DNA of 64,000 bases from Nonomuraea wenchangensis (lineage in GTDB: Bacteria; Actinomycetota; Actinomycetes; Streptosporangiales; Streptosporangiaceae), in NCBI RefSeq assembly GCF_900111685.1, contig NZ_FOHX01000006.1, forward strand, positions 248,001-312,000, read 5' to 3'. Positions 43,441 to 51,423 of this stretch are shown piece by piece. The notes beneath the pieces were generated by a model, which worked only from the letters and a program-made list of their open reading frames with translations, searched no databases and had not been told where the DNA came from. Every line of letters begins with the position of its first letter. Within the stretch, counting starts at the first letter, position 1. A program made the position numbers and the translations under genes.

Positions 43441-45405
43441 TCAGACCCGCCGCAGCACGCGCAGCAGGTATTCCTTGCGGTCGAGCGGGTCGTGGCTAAG
43501 GCGGGTGCGGGCGGGGGCCGGGCCGCGTACGGGGTGGTAGCGCTCGAAGGCGCTGTCCAGCACGCCCTCACCCCGGGTCAGGCCGGGCAGGCGCTGACCC
43601 AGCTCGTGCACCCGCGCCGCCGGGATCTCCCCCTCGATCAGGCCCGGCCCCTGCGCGCGGGGGACCGCGCCGAGCCGGGCCAGCACCGGCAGCACCTCCC
43701 CGGTCGTGTCCGCGGGCAGCTCCAGCGTGAAGCGGTGCACCGGCTCGCACACCACGGTCCCGGCCCGCCGCAGCGCGTCCATGACGACCAGCGGCGTCAG
43801 GGCGCGGAAGTCGCCGGCCGTGCTCGACATGCTCTTGTCGAACCCGCCGCCCGCGTGGCTCTGCCTGGCCCAGTAGCCGGAGTGGGTGAGCGTCACCACG
43901 CAGTCGATCACCTGCCAGCCGCGCAGGCCCTGCCAGAGGGTCTCGTGCACGGTCTCCTCGATGGTGCGCATGAACGCGTACGGCAGCGAGCCCAGCTCCA
44001 CCTCCAGCCGGAACACCACCCCGCCGCCCGGCGGGCCTGGCTCGACCCGCAGGCCGACCGTGGCGAGGAACGGGTTGGGGTCCTCGGCGATCAGCTCGAC
44101 GGCGGCGCCGGAGCCGAGCGGGCGCTCGACGCAGATCGTGGTGCTCTCCATGAAGGAGACCTCCAGGCCGTGCTCCTCCAGCAGGGTGGTCTGGATGACC
44201 TCCTTCTGGACCTCGCCGTAGAGGGACAGCGAGACCTCGCCACGCGCGTCGTCCTGGCGCAGGCCGATGAGCGGGTCCTGCTCGGCGAGGCGGGTCAGGG
44301 CGAGCAGCAGCGCGCCCCGGTCCGCGGGGCGGGCCGGCCGCACCACGGTCTCCAGGGTGGGCGGCGCGAAATGGCACTCGCCCGCCCGGCGCGGCGGCTC
44401 GCCCAGCGGGTCGCCGACCCGGACCGCGTCGAGGCCACGCAGGCGGGCGATCTGCCCGGCCGCGACGGACGCTCGGGCACCGGACGCGCTGTCGGCCGGG
44501 GCGCTGAGGACGTCCATGCCGGTGATCCGGGCCTCGCCGCCGCCCGGCAGGCGGAGGCGGTCGCGGACGCGCAGCGTCCCGGAGAACAGCCGCGCGTAGG
44601 CGATCTTCTCCCCCGCCGGGCCGCGCTCCACCTTGAACACCGCCCCCGACACCGGCCCCCCGGGGTCGCCCCCGGCGGCGGGCAGCAGCTCGCGTACGCC
44701 CGCCACCAGGTCGTCCACCCCGGCCCCGGTGATGGCCGAGCCGAAGAACACCGGGTGCACCAGGGCGTCGCGGGTCTGGGCGGCGAGCGCGGCCCGCAGC
44801 CGGGCGGGCGGCACGGCCTCGCCGCCCCGCACGTACGCGGCGAGCAGCGCGTCGTCGTGCAGCGTCACCACGTCGAGCAGCTCCGCCCCGTCGTACGGGA
44901 CGAAGGCCGCCTCCGGGGTGCCCGCGCCGGCGACCTCGCCCATGGCGGCGACCGGCAACGCCAGCCGGGAGCCCAGCTCCGCCAGCACGCCATGGGGCCG
45001 CGCGCCCCGGCGGTCGATCTTGTTGACGAAGACCAGCGCGGGGATGCCGAGCCTGCGCAGCGTCCGCATGAGCACGCGGGTCTGCGCCTGCACGCCCTCG
45101 ACGGCGGAGACCACGAGCACCGCGCCGTCGAGCACGTTGAGCACCCGTTCGACCTCGGCGATGAAGTCGGGGTGGCCGGGGGTGTCGATGAGGTTGACCG
45201 TGGTGTCGCCGACGGCGAACGAGACCACGGCCGATCTGATGGTGATGCCGCGCCGGCGTTCCAGGTCGAGCGAGTCGGTCTGGGTGCTGCCGTCGTCGAC
45301 GCTGCCGAGCTCGTCGATGACCCCGCCGGCGAGCAGCAGCCGCTCGGTCAGGCTCGTCTTGCCCGCGTCCACATGCGCGAGGATTCCCAGGTTGAGCGTA
45401 CGCAA
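43441..45405 (-). CDS. Ribosomal protection GTPase, Tet(M)/Otr(A)-like
   Basis: A 654-residue EF-G-like GTPase. The G motifs are AHVDAGKTSL (residues 10-19), RRRGITIRSA, DTPGHPDF and NKIDRRG. Its length and C-terminal half (SFMESTTICVERPLGSG, LEVELGSLPYAF, HSGYW) fit the Tet(M)/Tet(O)/Otr(A) group, which releases tetracycline from ribosomes, rather than EF-G of about 700 residues. TTG 45405 is the start that gives the typical N-terminus (RTLNLGILAHVDAGKT). Its ribosome site is poor, but a well-initiated leader frame overlaps it. Whether it gives resistance or serves another ribosome-rescue role cannot be told. Confidence 0.85.
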   Translation of the reverse strand: MRTLNLGILAHVDAGKTSLTERLLLAGGVIDELGSVDDGSTQTDSLDLERRRGITIRSAVVSFAVGDTTVNLIDTPGHPDFIAEVERVLNVLDGAVLVVSAVEGVQAQTRVLMRTLRRLGIPALVFVNKIDRRGARPHGVLAELGSRLALPVAAMGEVAGAGTPEAAFVPYDGAELLDVVTLHDDALLAAYVRGGEAVPPARLRAALAAQTRDALVHPVFFGSAITGAGVDDLVAGVRELLPAAGGDPGGPVSGAVFKVERGPAGEKIAYARLFSGTLRVRDRLRLPGGGEARITGMDVLSAPADSASGARASVAAGQIARLRGLDAVRVGDPLGEPPRRAGECHFAPPTLETVVRPARPADRGALLLALTRLAEQDPLIGLRQDDARGEVSLSLYGEVQKEVIQTTLLEEHGLEVSFMESTTICVERPLGSGAAVELIAEDPNPFLATVGLRVEPGPPGGGVVFRLEVELGSLPYAFMRTIEETVHETLWQGLRGWQVIDCVVTLTHSGYWARQSHAGGGFDKSMSSTAGDFRALTPLVVMDALRRAGTVVCEPVHRFTLELPADTTGEVLPVLARLGAVPRAQGPGLIEGEIPAARVHELGQRLPGLTRGEGVLDSAFERYHPVRGPAPARTRLSHDPLDRKEYLLRVLRRV

Positions 45406-45467
45406 CGAACGTCATGTCCTTCGATGAGTGCGGTCCTTTCGCGGAGGGACACGACAGTCGCTCGCAT
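45348..45467 (-). CDS. Candidate leader peptide overlapping the ribosomal protection gene start
   Basis: A 39-codon frame with a strong start: AGGAG (45473-45477) five bases before ATG 45467. It reads MRATVVSLRERTALIEG and runs 58 bases past the TTG start of the GTPase in another frame, ending at TGA 45348. Ribosomes translating it would cover or clear the weak TTG site, allowing translational attenuation by ribosome-stalling drugs. It is an inference from position and start strength; the peptide is not a known family. Confidence 0.45.
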   Translation of the reverse strand: MRATVVSLRERTALIEGHDVRCVRSTWESSRMWTRARRA

Positions 45468-45539
45468 TTCTGCTCCTTTCCTGGGTACCCGGCAAGCAGA
45501 CCAGAGGCCCGGCCCCGGGGCAACCGATTAACCGCGCGC

Positions 45540-48032
45540 TCAGCCGAGGAGCTCGACGGTGCCGCGTTCGCCGTCCACGCGGACCCGGTCGCCGTCGCGC
45601 AGGCGCATGGTGGCGTTGCCGGTGCCGACCACAGCCGGGATGCCGAGCTCGCGGGCGACGATGGAGGCGTGCGACAGCGGCGCGCCGAGGTCGGTCACGA
45701 CGGCCGCGGCGCGCGGGAACATCGGCGTCCAGCCCACGTTGGTGAGCGTCGTCACCAGGATCTCGCCGGGCTTGAGCCGGTCGCCCTCCTCCGGCCCCGC
45801 GAGCACCCGGGCGACGCCCTCGACGACGCCGGGCGCGCCGGGGAAGCCGGTCACGGCGTCGCCGGCGGGGGCGAGGCCGCCGCGGGCGTCGTACACGTCG
45901 GCCCGCCGGTCCGGGTCGGCGGCCCAGCGCACGGGGTCGAAGTGCCCGACGATCAGCACCGGGTAGGGCGGCAGCGCCGCGTACCGTTCGTAGGCGGCCC
46001 GCCGCGCCGGCACCCGGTCCAGGCCGGCGGCGTCGCCGCGCAGCAGGGCGAGCAGCTCCTCCAGGGACAGGAAGAAGACGTCCTCGCCGTGCCCGGTCAG
46101 CTCCCCGGCGCGCAGCGTGAACGCCCGCAGCACCCAGAAGGCGCGCATGTTCTCCGAGCGCGCCTCCTCCCGGTCGCGCACGACCGCGCCCCACCGGCGC
46201 ACCCGCTCGCGCATCCTGGCCTCCTGGCCGGGGTGGCGGGCGGCGAAGCGCGCCCACGCCTCCTCCCTGGCGCGTTCCTGCCGGGCGAGCAGCGCCTCCG
46301 TGTCGGTGCGCAGGTCGCGCAGCCCGGCGAGCTGGGAGTCGATCCACGCCGGGTCCTCGCCGGGCCGCGGCTTCGACACCTCGAACTCGTGCGGCCCGCG
46401 GTGCCCGTGCGCGGCGGCGAACTCCTCGCGGGTGATCTCGCCGCGGGCCAGCCGGGACAGTCCGAGGAGCAGGCCCATGCTGGCCAGCTCGCCGCCCGCG
46501 TTGACGCCCGACAGCATGGCCTCGGCGTCGTTCTCGCCGGCCATCTTGCGCAGCTTGTCGCGGGTCCAGACGAGGGTGGCGCCGCCCTGGCGGCCGGCCG
46601 CCTCCAGCATCCGGCAGGCGGTGACCACGTGCGGGCGGATCTCGCGTTCCCACAGCTCGGCCAGCTCGGGGGCGGTGCGGGTGGCGGCGACGCGGGCGCG
46701 CAGCTCCTCGCAGCGCCCCCGGGAGGCGGCCAGGAAGGCGGGCATGGCCTTGAGGTTCGTACGGACCCGCCGCTGCAGCCCGACCGCCATCGGCAGCACC
46801 TTCCTGAGGATCTCCCAGCGGGACAGGCCCACCTTCGGCACCTCCAGTCCAGGAGGCAGCTTGCCGAAGACGTTCTCCGTCGCGGAGGCCCGCTTGCTCA
46901 TGCCCATCGCGGCCGCGATCGTGTGGACGATGCTGAGGTTCATGTAGAACCGGCCGCCGATGTTGCCGACCATGTCGAAGCCGGGCAGCGCCGAGGCGGA
47001 CATCGCCTCGTGGATGAACAGCCGCACGTACGACCAGGTGATCGGCGTCATCACGTCGGGGATGGCCTCGCCGAGGTTGCCCGCGGTCCACAGGTACTCG
47101 CCCTTTAAGCTGTCGTTCCACTCCTCCGGGCGGGCTTTGAGCCCGGTGATCGGGCGGGCCTGGAGGACGGCCAGGGTGCCGTCGGCGCGGCGGGCCCACT
47201 CGACGTCCATGGGGACGCCGTACAGGTCCTGGACGCGTGCCCCGAGCGCGGCCAGCTCGGCCGCCTGCGCGGCGGTCAGCACGGGGGCGCGGCGCAGCTC
47301 GGCGGGGACCGGCCGGTCCTCGGTGCCGTCGGGCGTGCGCACGGTCATGACGGTCTTGTCGCCGACCTGCTCGCGGACGACCGCGCCGCCGCGCAGCACG
47401 AGCGTGTCCGGGGTGACCTGGCCGCCGACGACCGCCTCGCCGAGCCCCCAGGAGGCGTTGATCACGGTCTCGTCGAGCGCGCCGGTCACCGGGTCGGCGG
47501 TGAACATGATCCCGGCCGCGTCGGCGTCCACGAGCTCCTGCACCACCACGGCCAGCGCCACGTCGTCGTGCGGGACGCCGTTCCTGTCGCGGTAGGCGAT
47601 CGCGCGGGCGTTCCACAGCGAGGCCCAGCAGCGCAGGACCGCGGGCAGGAGGCCGTCGCCGCGGACGTTGAGAAAGGTGTCCTGCTGGCCGGCGAAGGAC
47701 AACTCCGGCAGGTCCTCGGCGGTGGCCGAGGAGCGCACCGCCACGGCGACGTCGTCGCCGAGCGCCGCGTACGCCTCGCGGATCGCGTCCGCGACCGGCT
47801 CGGGGATCTCGTGCCGGGCGAAGAGCGCGGCGGCGCCCTCCGGGTCGTGGGGGTCGATCTCGTCGCGGAAGCCCGCCACGAACGCGCGGTACGCCGCGGT
47901 CGTCACGTGGAACCCGCCGGGCACCGGCAGCCCGGCCCGCGCGAGCCGGGCCAGCGACGCCCCCTTCCCGCCCGCCAGGGCCAGGTCGGCGACCGGGTCG
48001 TCGAGAGGCAGCACCAGTTTCACGTCACTCAC
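45540..48032 (-). CDS. Rifampicin phosphotransferase / PEP synthase-like enzyme
   Basis: An 830-residue three-domain dikinase. The N-terminal ATP-grasp part (GGKGASLARLARAGLPVPGG, VAVRSSATAEDLPELSFAGQ, GIMFTADPVTG) binds ATP. A long central substrate domain lacks the PEP-binding barrel of PEP synthase, and the C-terminal swivelling His domain is PLSHASIVARELGIPAVVG with His788 as phosphate carrier. That order (ATP, substrate, His) and length match rifampicin phosphotransferases, which inactivate rifamycins. The His motif differs from the usual THGAVVARE, so another acceptor is possible. It is the second gene of an operon led by a TetR regulator (ATGA overlap). Confidence 0.8.
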   Translation of the reverse strand: MSDVKLVLPLDDPVADLALAGGKGASLARLARAGLPVPGGFHVTTAAYRAFVAGFRDEIDPHDPEGAAALFARHEIPEPVADAIREAYAALGDDVAVAVRSSATAEDLPELSFAGQQDTFLNVRGDGLLPAVLRCWASLWNARAIAYRDRNGVPHDDVALAVVVQELVDADAAGIMFTADPVTGALDETVINASWGLGEAVVGGQVTPDTLVLRGGAVVREQVGDKTVMTVRTPDGTEDRPVPAELRRAPVLTAAQAAELAALGARVQDLYGVPMDVEWARRADGTLAVLQARPITGLKARPEEWNDSLKGEYLWTAGNLGEAIPDVMTPITWSYVRLFIHEAMSASALPGFDMVGNIGGRFYMNLSIVHTIAAAMGMSKRASATENVFGKLPPGLEVPKVGLSRWEILRKVLPMAVGLQRRVRTNLKAMPAFLAASRGRCEELRARVAATRTAPELAELWEREIRPHVVTACRMLEAAGRQGGATLVWTRDKLRKMAGENDAEAMLSGVNAGGELASMGLLLGLSRLARGEITREEFAAAHGHRGPHEFEVSKPRPGEDPAWIDSQLAGLRDLRTDTEALLARQERAREEAWARFAARHPGQEARMRERVRRWGAVVRDREEARSENMRAFWVLRAFTLRAGELTGHGEDVFFLSLEELLALLRGDAAGLDRVPARRAAYERYAALPPYPVLIVGHFDPVRWAADPDRRADVYDARGGLAPAGDAVTGFPGAPGVVEGVARVLAGPEEGDRLKPGEILVTTLTNVGWTPMFPRAAAVVTDLGAPLSHASIVARELGIPAVVGTGNATMRLRDGDRVRVDGERGTVELLG

Positions 48033-48751
48033 GCTCCTCGCTCCTCGCTCCCGAGTGAGGCCGCCAGCCGGCGGCGGGCGACCTCCTCCATGGCGTCCAG
48101 GATGTCCGCGGTCGCCTCGGCCACGGCCCGCCGGTCCGCCCCCGGCAGGGGGCGGCCGGTGGACATGGCCCGCTCCACGGTGTCGGTCACCAGCTCGGCG
48201 ATCCGCTCATCGGGCAGCCGTGCCGCCTCCGGCAGCAGGTCCGGCAGGGCGATGAAGCCGTACACGATGGAGCTGATCACCGTCAGGTGGTCGCCGGGCT
48301 CGGCGCGCACCGCGCCGTGCTCGATCATCCGGGCGATGTAGGCGTCGAAGGGGCCGCCCAGCTCCAGGCTGGTGCCGCTCGTCCGCTTCATGCGCGTGAG
48401 CTTGCCCAGCACCTCGTCGTCACCGAGCAGGACCGCGCGCAGCAGCGGGCGGTTCAGCGTCTCGCGGACCAGGCCGCCGAACAGCTCGGGCAGCGTGGCC
48501 GGCGCGTTCGCCCTGATGCCGGCGAACAGGTGGACCCGCTCGCGGCGCAGCAGCGCGGCGAAGAGCTGGTCGCGGGTCCTCCAGTGCAGGTAGATCGTGC
48601 CCTTGGCGACGCCGGCGCGGCGGGCCACGTCGTCGATCGTGGTCTTGTCGTAGCCCCAGCGCAGGATCAGCTCGGCGGCGGCGTCGAGGATGCGGTGCGC
48701 GCGTTCGAGCTGGCGCGCCGGGTCCTGCGGCGGTCGTCCGACCTTGGCCAT
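48029..48751 (-). CDS. TetR-family regulator of the phosphotransferase operon
   Basis: A 240-residue TetR protein from ATG 48751 (MAKVGRPPQDP). Its helix-turn-helix is KTTIDDVARRAGVAKGTIYLHW, with the usual long helical ligand domain after it. The stop overlaps the start of the rifampicin-phosphotransferase-like gene. A long inverted repeat just upstream fits self-repression, so the ligand may be the drug or compound the enzyme modifies. The frame extends to 48799, but ATG 48751 agrees with family starts and leaves the operator outside the gene. Confidence 0.92.
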   Translation of the reverse strand: MAKVGRPPQDPARQLERAHRILDAAAELILRWGYDKTTIDDVARRAGVAKGTIYLHWRTRDQLFAALLRRERVHLFAGIRANAPATLPELFGGLVRETLNRPLLRAVLLGDDEVLGKLTRMKRTSGTSLELGGPFDAYIARMIEHGAVRAEPGDHLTVISSIVYGFIALPDLLPEAARLPDERIAELVTDTVERAMSTGRPLPGADRRAVAEATADILDAMEEVARRRLAASLGSEERGA

Positions 48752-48769
48752 CCGTCTCTCCCCATTTGT

Positions 48770-48803
48770 TTGACTGAATGAAACTATCCGGTCATTCAAT
48801 CAA
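48770..48803. promoter_or_regulatory. TetR operator
   Basis: TTGACTGAATGA (48770-48781) and TCATTCAATCAA (48792-48803) form an inverted repeat with 11 of 12 matching bases and a 10-base spacer, between the TetR gene and the divergent gene at 48844. It probably controls both directions. Confidence 0.75.
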
Positions 48804-48843
48804 GAGCAAGCCGTTCCCGGGTCCGGGCCGTAGCGTGGGGTCC

Positions 48844-49392
48844 ATGGCCAAGGCGTTCTGGATCGACCAGGACTTCGACAGGGACCGCGACGGGCGCTAC
48901 GCCGTCCACGTACGCAAGAACCTGGACGAGTTCGAGTGGGGGGACATCGCCCCCGTCAGGTTCGCGTGCACCGCGTGGCGGCTCGCCACGCCGCCCTCGC
49001 TCACCCCCGGCTACGTACGGTGGGACCGCCGCGTGCTGGAGGCGGCCTGTCACCGCAACACCTGGGACGGAACGCTCTACGCCCGCGTCCGGCTCGCCTC
49101 CCCGCTGCCGGAGGAGCTGACCCGCTCGCGCGCCTGGTGGCGCGACCGCGGCTGGCTCGGCTGGCAGGAGACCTTCGGCCAGTACGTCGAGCCGTCCCAG
49201 CAGGACCTCGCCCGCGTCCCCTTCCTGCGCGCCTCCCTGCTGGTGGAGGCGCCGCTGCCGCTCGGCGACCTGCCGCCCGAGCCGGAGGGCCCGCACGACG
49301 AGGTCGAGCAGCACGCCCGCCACGCGGTGACGGTGCTCGCCCGCGAGCTCGACGCGCTGGTCGGCCCCGTACTCGACCAGCTCGGGCGCTGA
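48844..49392 (+). CDS. Hypothetical protein (182 aa)
   Basis: A 182-residue soluble protein of unknown function, rich in Trp and Arg in the middle (SRAWWRDRGWLGWQETFG). It starts MAKAFWIDQDFDRDRDG and ends with a helical segment (ARHAVTVLARELDALVGPV). No catalytic motif stands out. Its start lies 41 bases from the TetR operator, so it may be in the TetR regulon. Confidence 0.7.
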   Translation: MAKAFWIDQDFDRDRDGRYAVHVRKNLDEFEWGDIAPVRFACTAWRLATPPSLTPGYVRWDRRVLEAACHRNTWDGTLYARVRLASPLPEELTRSRAWWRDRGWLGWQETFGQYVEPSQQDLARVPFLRASLLVEAPLPLGDLPPEPEGPHDEVEQHARHAVTVLARELDALVGPVLDQLGR

Positions 49393-49442
49393 CCTCGCCG
49401 CCCGGGCAGCATGTTCGGATGATCGGCGGGTAGCAGCGTGCC

Positions 49443-49835
49443 ATGAGAATCCCGCTCGTCGCACCGGCGTCGGGAGTGGCGCTGGTGCTGGCGCTGGCCG
49501 GCTGCGCCCCCGACGCCGCGGCCCCGGCGCGGGCGGCCGAGCGTTTCCACGCCGAGCTCGCCGCGGACCGCGGCGACGCCGCGTGCGCGCTGCTCGCCCC
49601 CAAGACCGCCGACAGACTTCCCGATCCCGGCCAGTCCTGCGCCGACGCGCTGCGCGAGCTCAAGCTCGGCCCCGGCGGCGCGGTCACCGAGGTGCGCGTG
49701 TGGGGCGACAACGCCCAGGTACGGCTGGCCGGCGACACGCTCTTCCTGCACCGCTTCGGCGACGGCTGGCGGGTACGGGCCGCGGGCTGCGAGCCGGTGC
49801 GCGACCTGCCGTACGACTGCGAGGTGGAGGACTGA
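49443..49835 (+). CDS. Small lipoprotein
   Basis: A 130-residue protein with a lipoprotein signal (LVLALAGC; lipobox Cys22). The mature part (AAERFHAELAADRGDAACALLA, then TLFLHRFGDGWRVRAAGC) resembles small actinobacterial lipoproteins that carry an NTF2-like domain, with several cysteines. Function unknown. Its stop overlaps the next start (TGATG). Confidence 0.75.
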   Translation: MRIPLVAPASGVALVLALAGCAPDAAAPARAAERFHAELAADRGDAACALLAPKTADRLPDPGQSCADALRELKLGPGGAVTEVRVWGDNAQVRLAGDTLFLHRFGDGWRVRAAGCEPVRDLPYDCEVED

Positions 49836-49918
49836 TGAGGGTGATGTTCACGATCACCACGCTCCTGATCGTGGCCGGACTGGCGTGGTTCTTCGCCATG
49901 GGGTGGTCCAGACTGTGA
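49835..49918 (+). CDS. Single-helix membrane micropeptide (27 aa)
   Basis: A 27-residue frame with ATG inside the previous stop (TGATG), a GGAGG site just upstream, and its own stop overlapping the next start (GTGA). It consists of one membrane helix (FTITTLLIVAGLAWFFAMGW). The double coupling argues that it is translated. Function unknown; it may associate with the membrane protein encoded next. Confidence 0.6.
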   Translation: MRVMFTITTLLIVAGLAWFFAMGWSRL

Positions 49919-50586
49919 AGTGGATCAAGGAGAACTCCCTGTCCCTGGCCTTCCTGGTGATGTTCCTGCTGGCCCTCGGCGGCCAGGCGGTCGCCGGGAC
50001 GCTCGACCTCGACGACCAGCAGCGCGCCATGGGCGACCAGCCGATCTCCGTCTGGGAGTACGTGACCTCCTCCTCCTTCGCCGTGGACGTGGCCGAGAAC
50101 TGGCAGTCGGAGTACCTGCAGTTCTTCCTCTACATCGCGCTCACCGTCTGGCTGGTGCAGAAGGGCTCGAACGAGTCGAAGGCCATCGAGGACGCCGGCG
50201 CCGAGTCCGACGAGGAGCAGCGGATCGGCGCGCACGCCGCGCCGGACTCGCCGCGCTGGGCACGGGCGAGCGGGCCGCGGCTGTGGTTGTTCGGCAACTC
50301 GCTCGGCCTGGTGATGGGCCTGATCTTCCTGCTGTCGTGGGCCGCCCAGTCCGTCGCCGGGCAGGCCGCCTACAACTCCCAGCGCCTGGCGGACCTGCGC
50401 GACCCGGTGACGTGGAGCTCGTACGTCACCTCGCCCGAGTTCTGGAACCGCAGCCTGCAGAACTGGCAGTCGGAGCTGCTGGCCGTGCTGTCGATGGTGG
50501 TGCTGTCGATCTACCTGCGTCAGCGCGGCTCGCCCGAGTCGAAGCCGGTCGGCGCGGCCCACGCCGCGACCGGCGTCGAAAGCTGA
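49915..50586 (+). CDS. DUF6766-like membrane protein
   Basis: A 223-residue integral membrane protein from GTG 49915. Four membrane helices come in two halves. The halves repeat each other: FAVDVAENWQSEYLQFF then VWLVQKGSNESK in the first, and FWNRSLQNWQSELLAVL then IYLRQRGSPESK in the second. Proteins of this kind are common in actinobacteria as DUF6766; their function is unknown. The last 67 bases overlap the convergent deaminase/desulfhydrase gene. Confidence 0.82.
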   Translation: MKWIKENSLSLAFLVMFLLALGGQAVAGTLDLDDQQRAMGDQPISVWEYVTSSSFAVDVAENWQSEYLQFFLYIALTVWLVQKGSNESKAIEDAGAESDEEQRIGAHAAPDSPRWARASGPRLWLFGNSLGLVMGLIFLLSWAAQSVAGQAAYNSQRLADLRDPVTWSSYVTSPEFWNRSLQNWQSELLAVLSMVVLSIYLRQRGSPESKPVGAAHAATGVES

Positions 50587-51380
50587 GCGCCCGGGCCCTC
50601 GGGCGGGCTGGTGACCACGGCGACGACACGGGTGCCCGGCGCGAGGACGCCCCGCCGGGCCAGACCGACGACGCCGAGGAGCATCTTGGCCACGTAGACG
50701 CGCTCGACGCCGTGCCGGGCGGCGAACTCCGTCAGCTCGGGCGTCGTGCGCGCGTAGCCGCCGAAGTGGTGGTCGAGGTCGATCGACCAGTTGGACCAGG
50801 TCCGCCCGTACGCCTCCCGCTGCAGCCTGGCCACCTCCCCCTCCAGGAACCCGGCGCCCTTCAGCACGGCGAACCCCAGCGCCCGCTTGCCCTCGGGCAG
50901 CCCGGCCGCGATGCCCGCCAGGGTGCCGCCGGTGCCGACGGGGCAGCACACGACGTCGTACGGGACGCCGATCTCGGCGGGCAGCTCGGCGCAGCCGCGC
51001 ACCGCCGCCGCGTTGCTGCCGCCCTCGGGCAGGATCGCGATGTCCTCACCGAACCGGGCGCGCAGCGCCGCCCGCACCTCCTCGGTGTGCTTGCGGCGGT
51101 AGGTGGCCCGGTCGAGATAGGTGAGGGTCATGCCGCACTCCCGAGCGCGGGCGAGCACGGGGTTGAGCGGCAGGTGCTCCTCGCCCCTGATGACCCCGAT
51201 CGTCTCGATGCCGTGCCGGCGCCCGGCCTCGGCCACCGCCGCGATGAGGTTGGACCAGGCGCCCCCGAAGGCGAGGATCCTGCGGTGGCCCAGGTTGTGC
51301 TTGAGTTTGCGCGGTTTGTTGTCGTCGCGCATCAGGAACACCCGGACCTGCCCGAGCCCTGGATCCAGGAGCTCCTCCAT
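50520..51380 (-). CDS. PLP-dependent D-cysteine desulfhydrase / ACC deaminase-like enzyme
   Basis: A 286-residue fold-type II pyridoxal-phosphate enzyme. DNKPRKLKHNLG carries the Schiff-base Lys, GGAWSNLIAAVAEAGRRHG the family's substrate loop, LPEGGSNAAAVRG, and VGTGGTLAGIAAGLP the phosphate-binding glycine loop. Members deaminate 1-aminocyclopropane-1-carboxylate or desulfurate D-cysteine; sequence alone does not separate them. It is divergent from galactokinase (43 bases) and overlaps the DUF6766-like gene at the 3' end. Confidence 0.85.
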   Translation of the reverse strand: MEELLDPGLGQVRVFLMRDDNKPRKLKHNLGHRRILAFGGAWSNLIAAVAEAGRRHGIETIGVIRGEEHLPLNPVLARARECGMTLTYLDRATYRRKHTEEVRAALRARFGEDIAILPEGGSNAAAVRGCAELPAEIGVPYDVVCCPVGTGGTLAGIAAGLPEGKRALGFAVLKGAGFLEGEVARLQREAYGRTWSNWSIDLDHHFGGYARTTPELTEFAARHGVERVYVAKMLLGVVGLARRGVLAPGTRVVAVVTSPPEGPGAQLSTPVAAWAAPTGFDSGEPR

Positions 51381-51423
51381 GGCGCTAGTCTACGGTCGGG
51401 CCCTTGTTGAGGAGTGTTGGATT

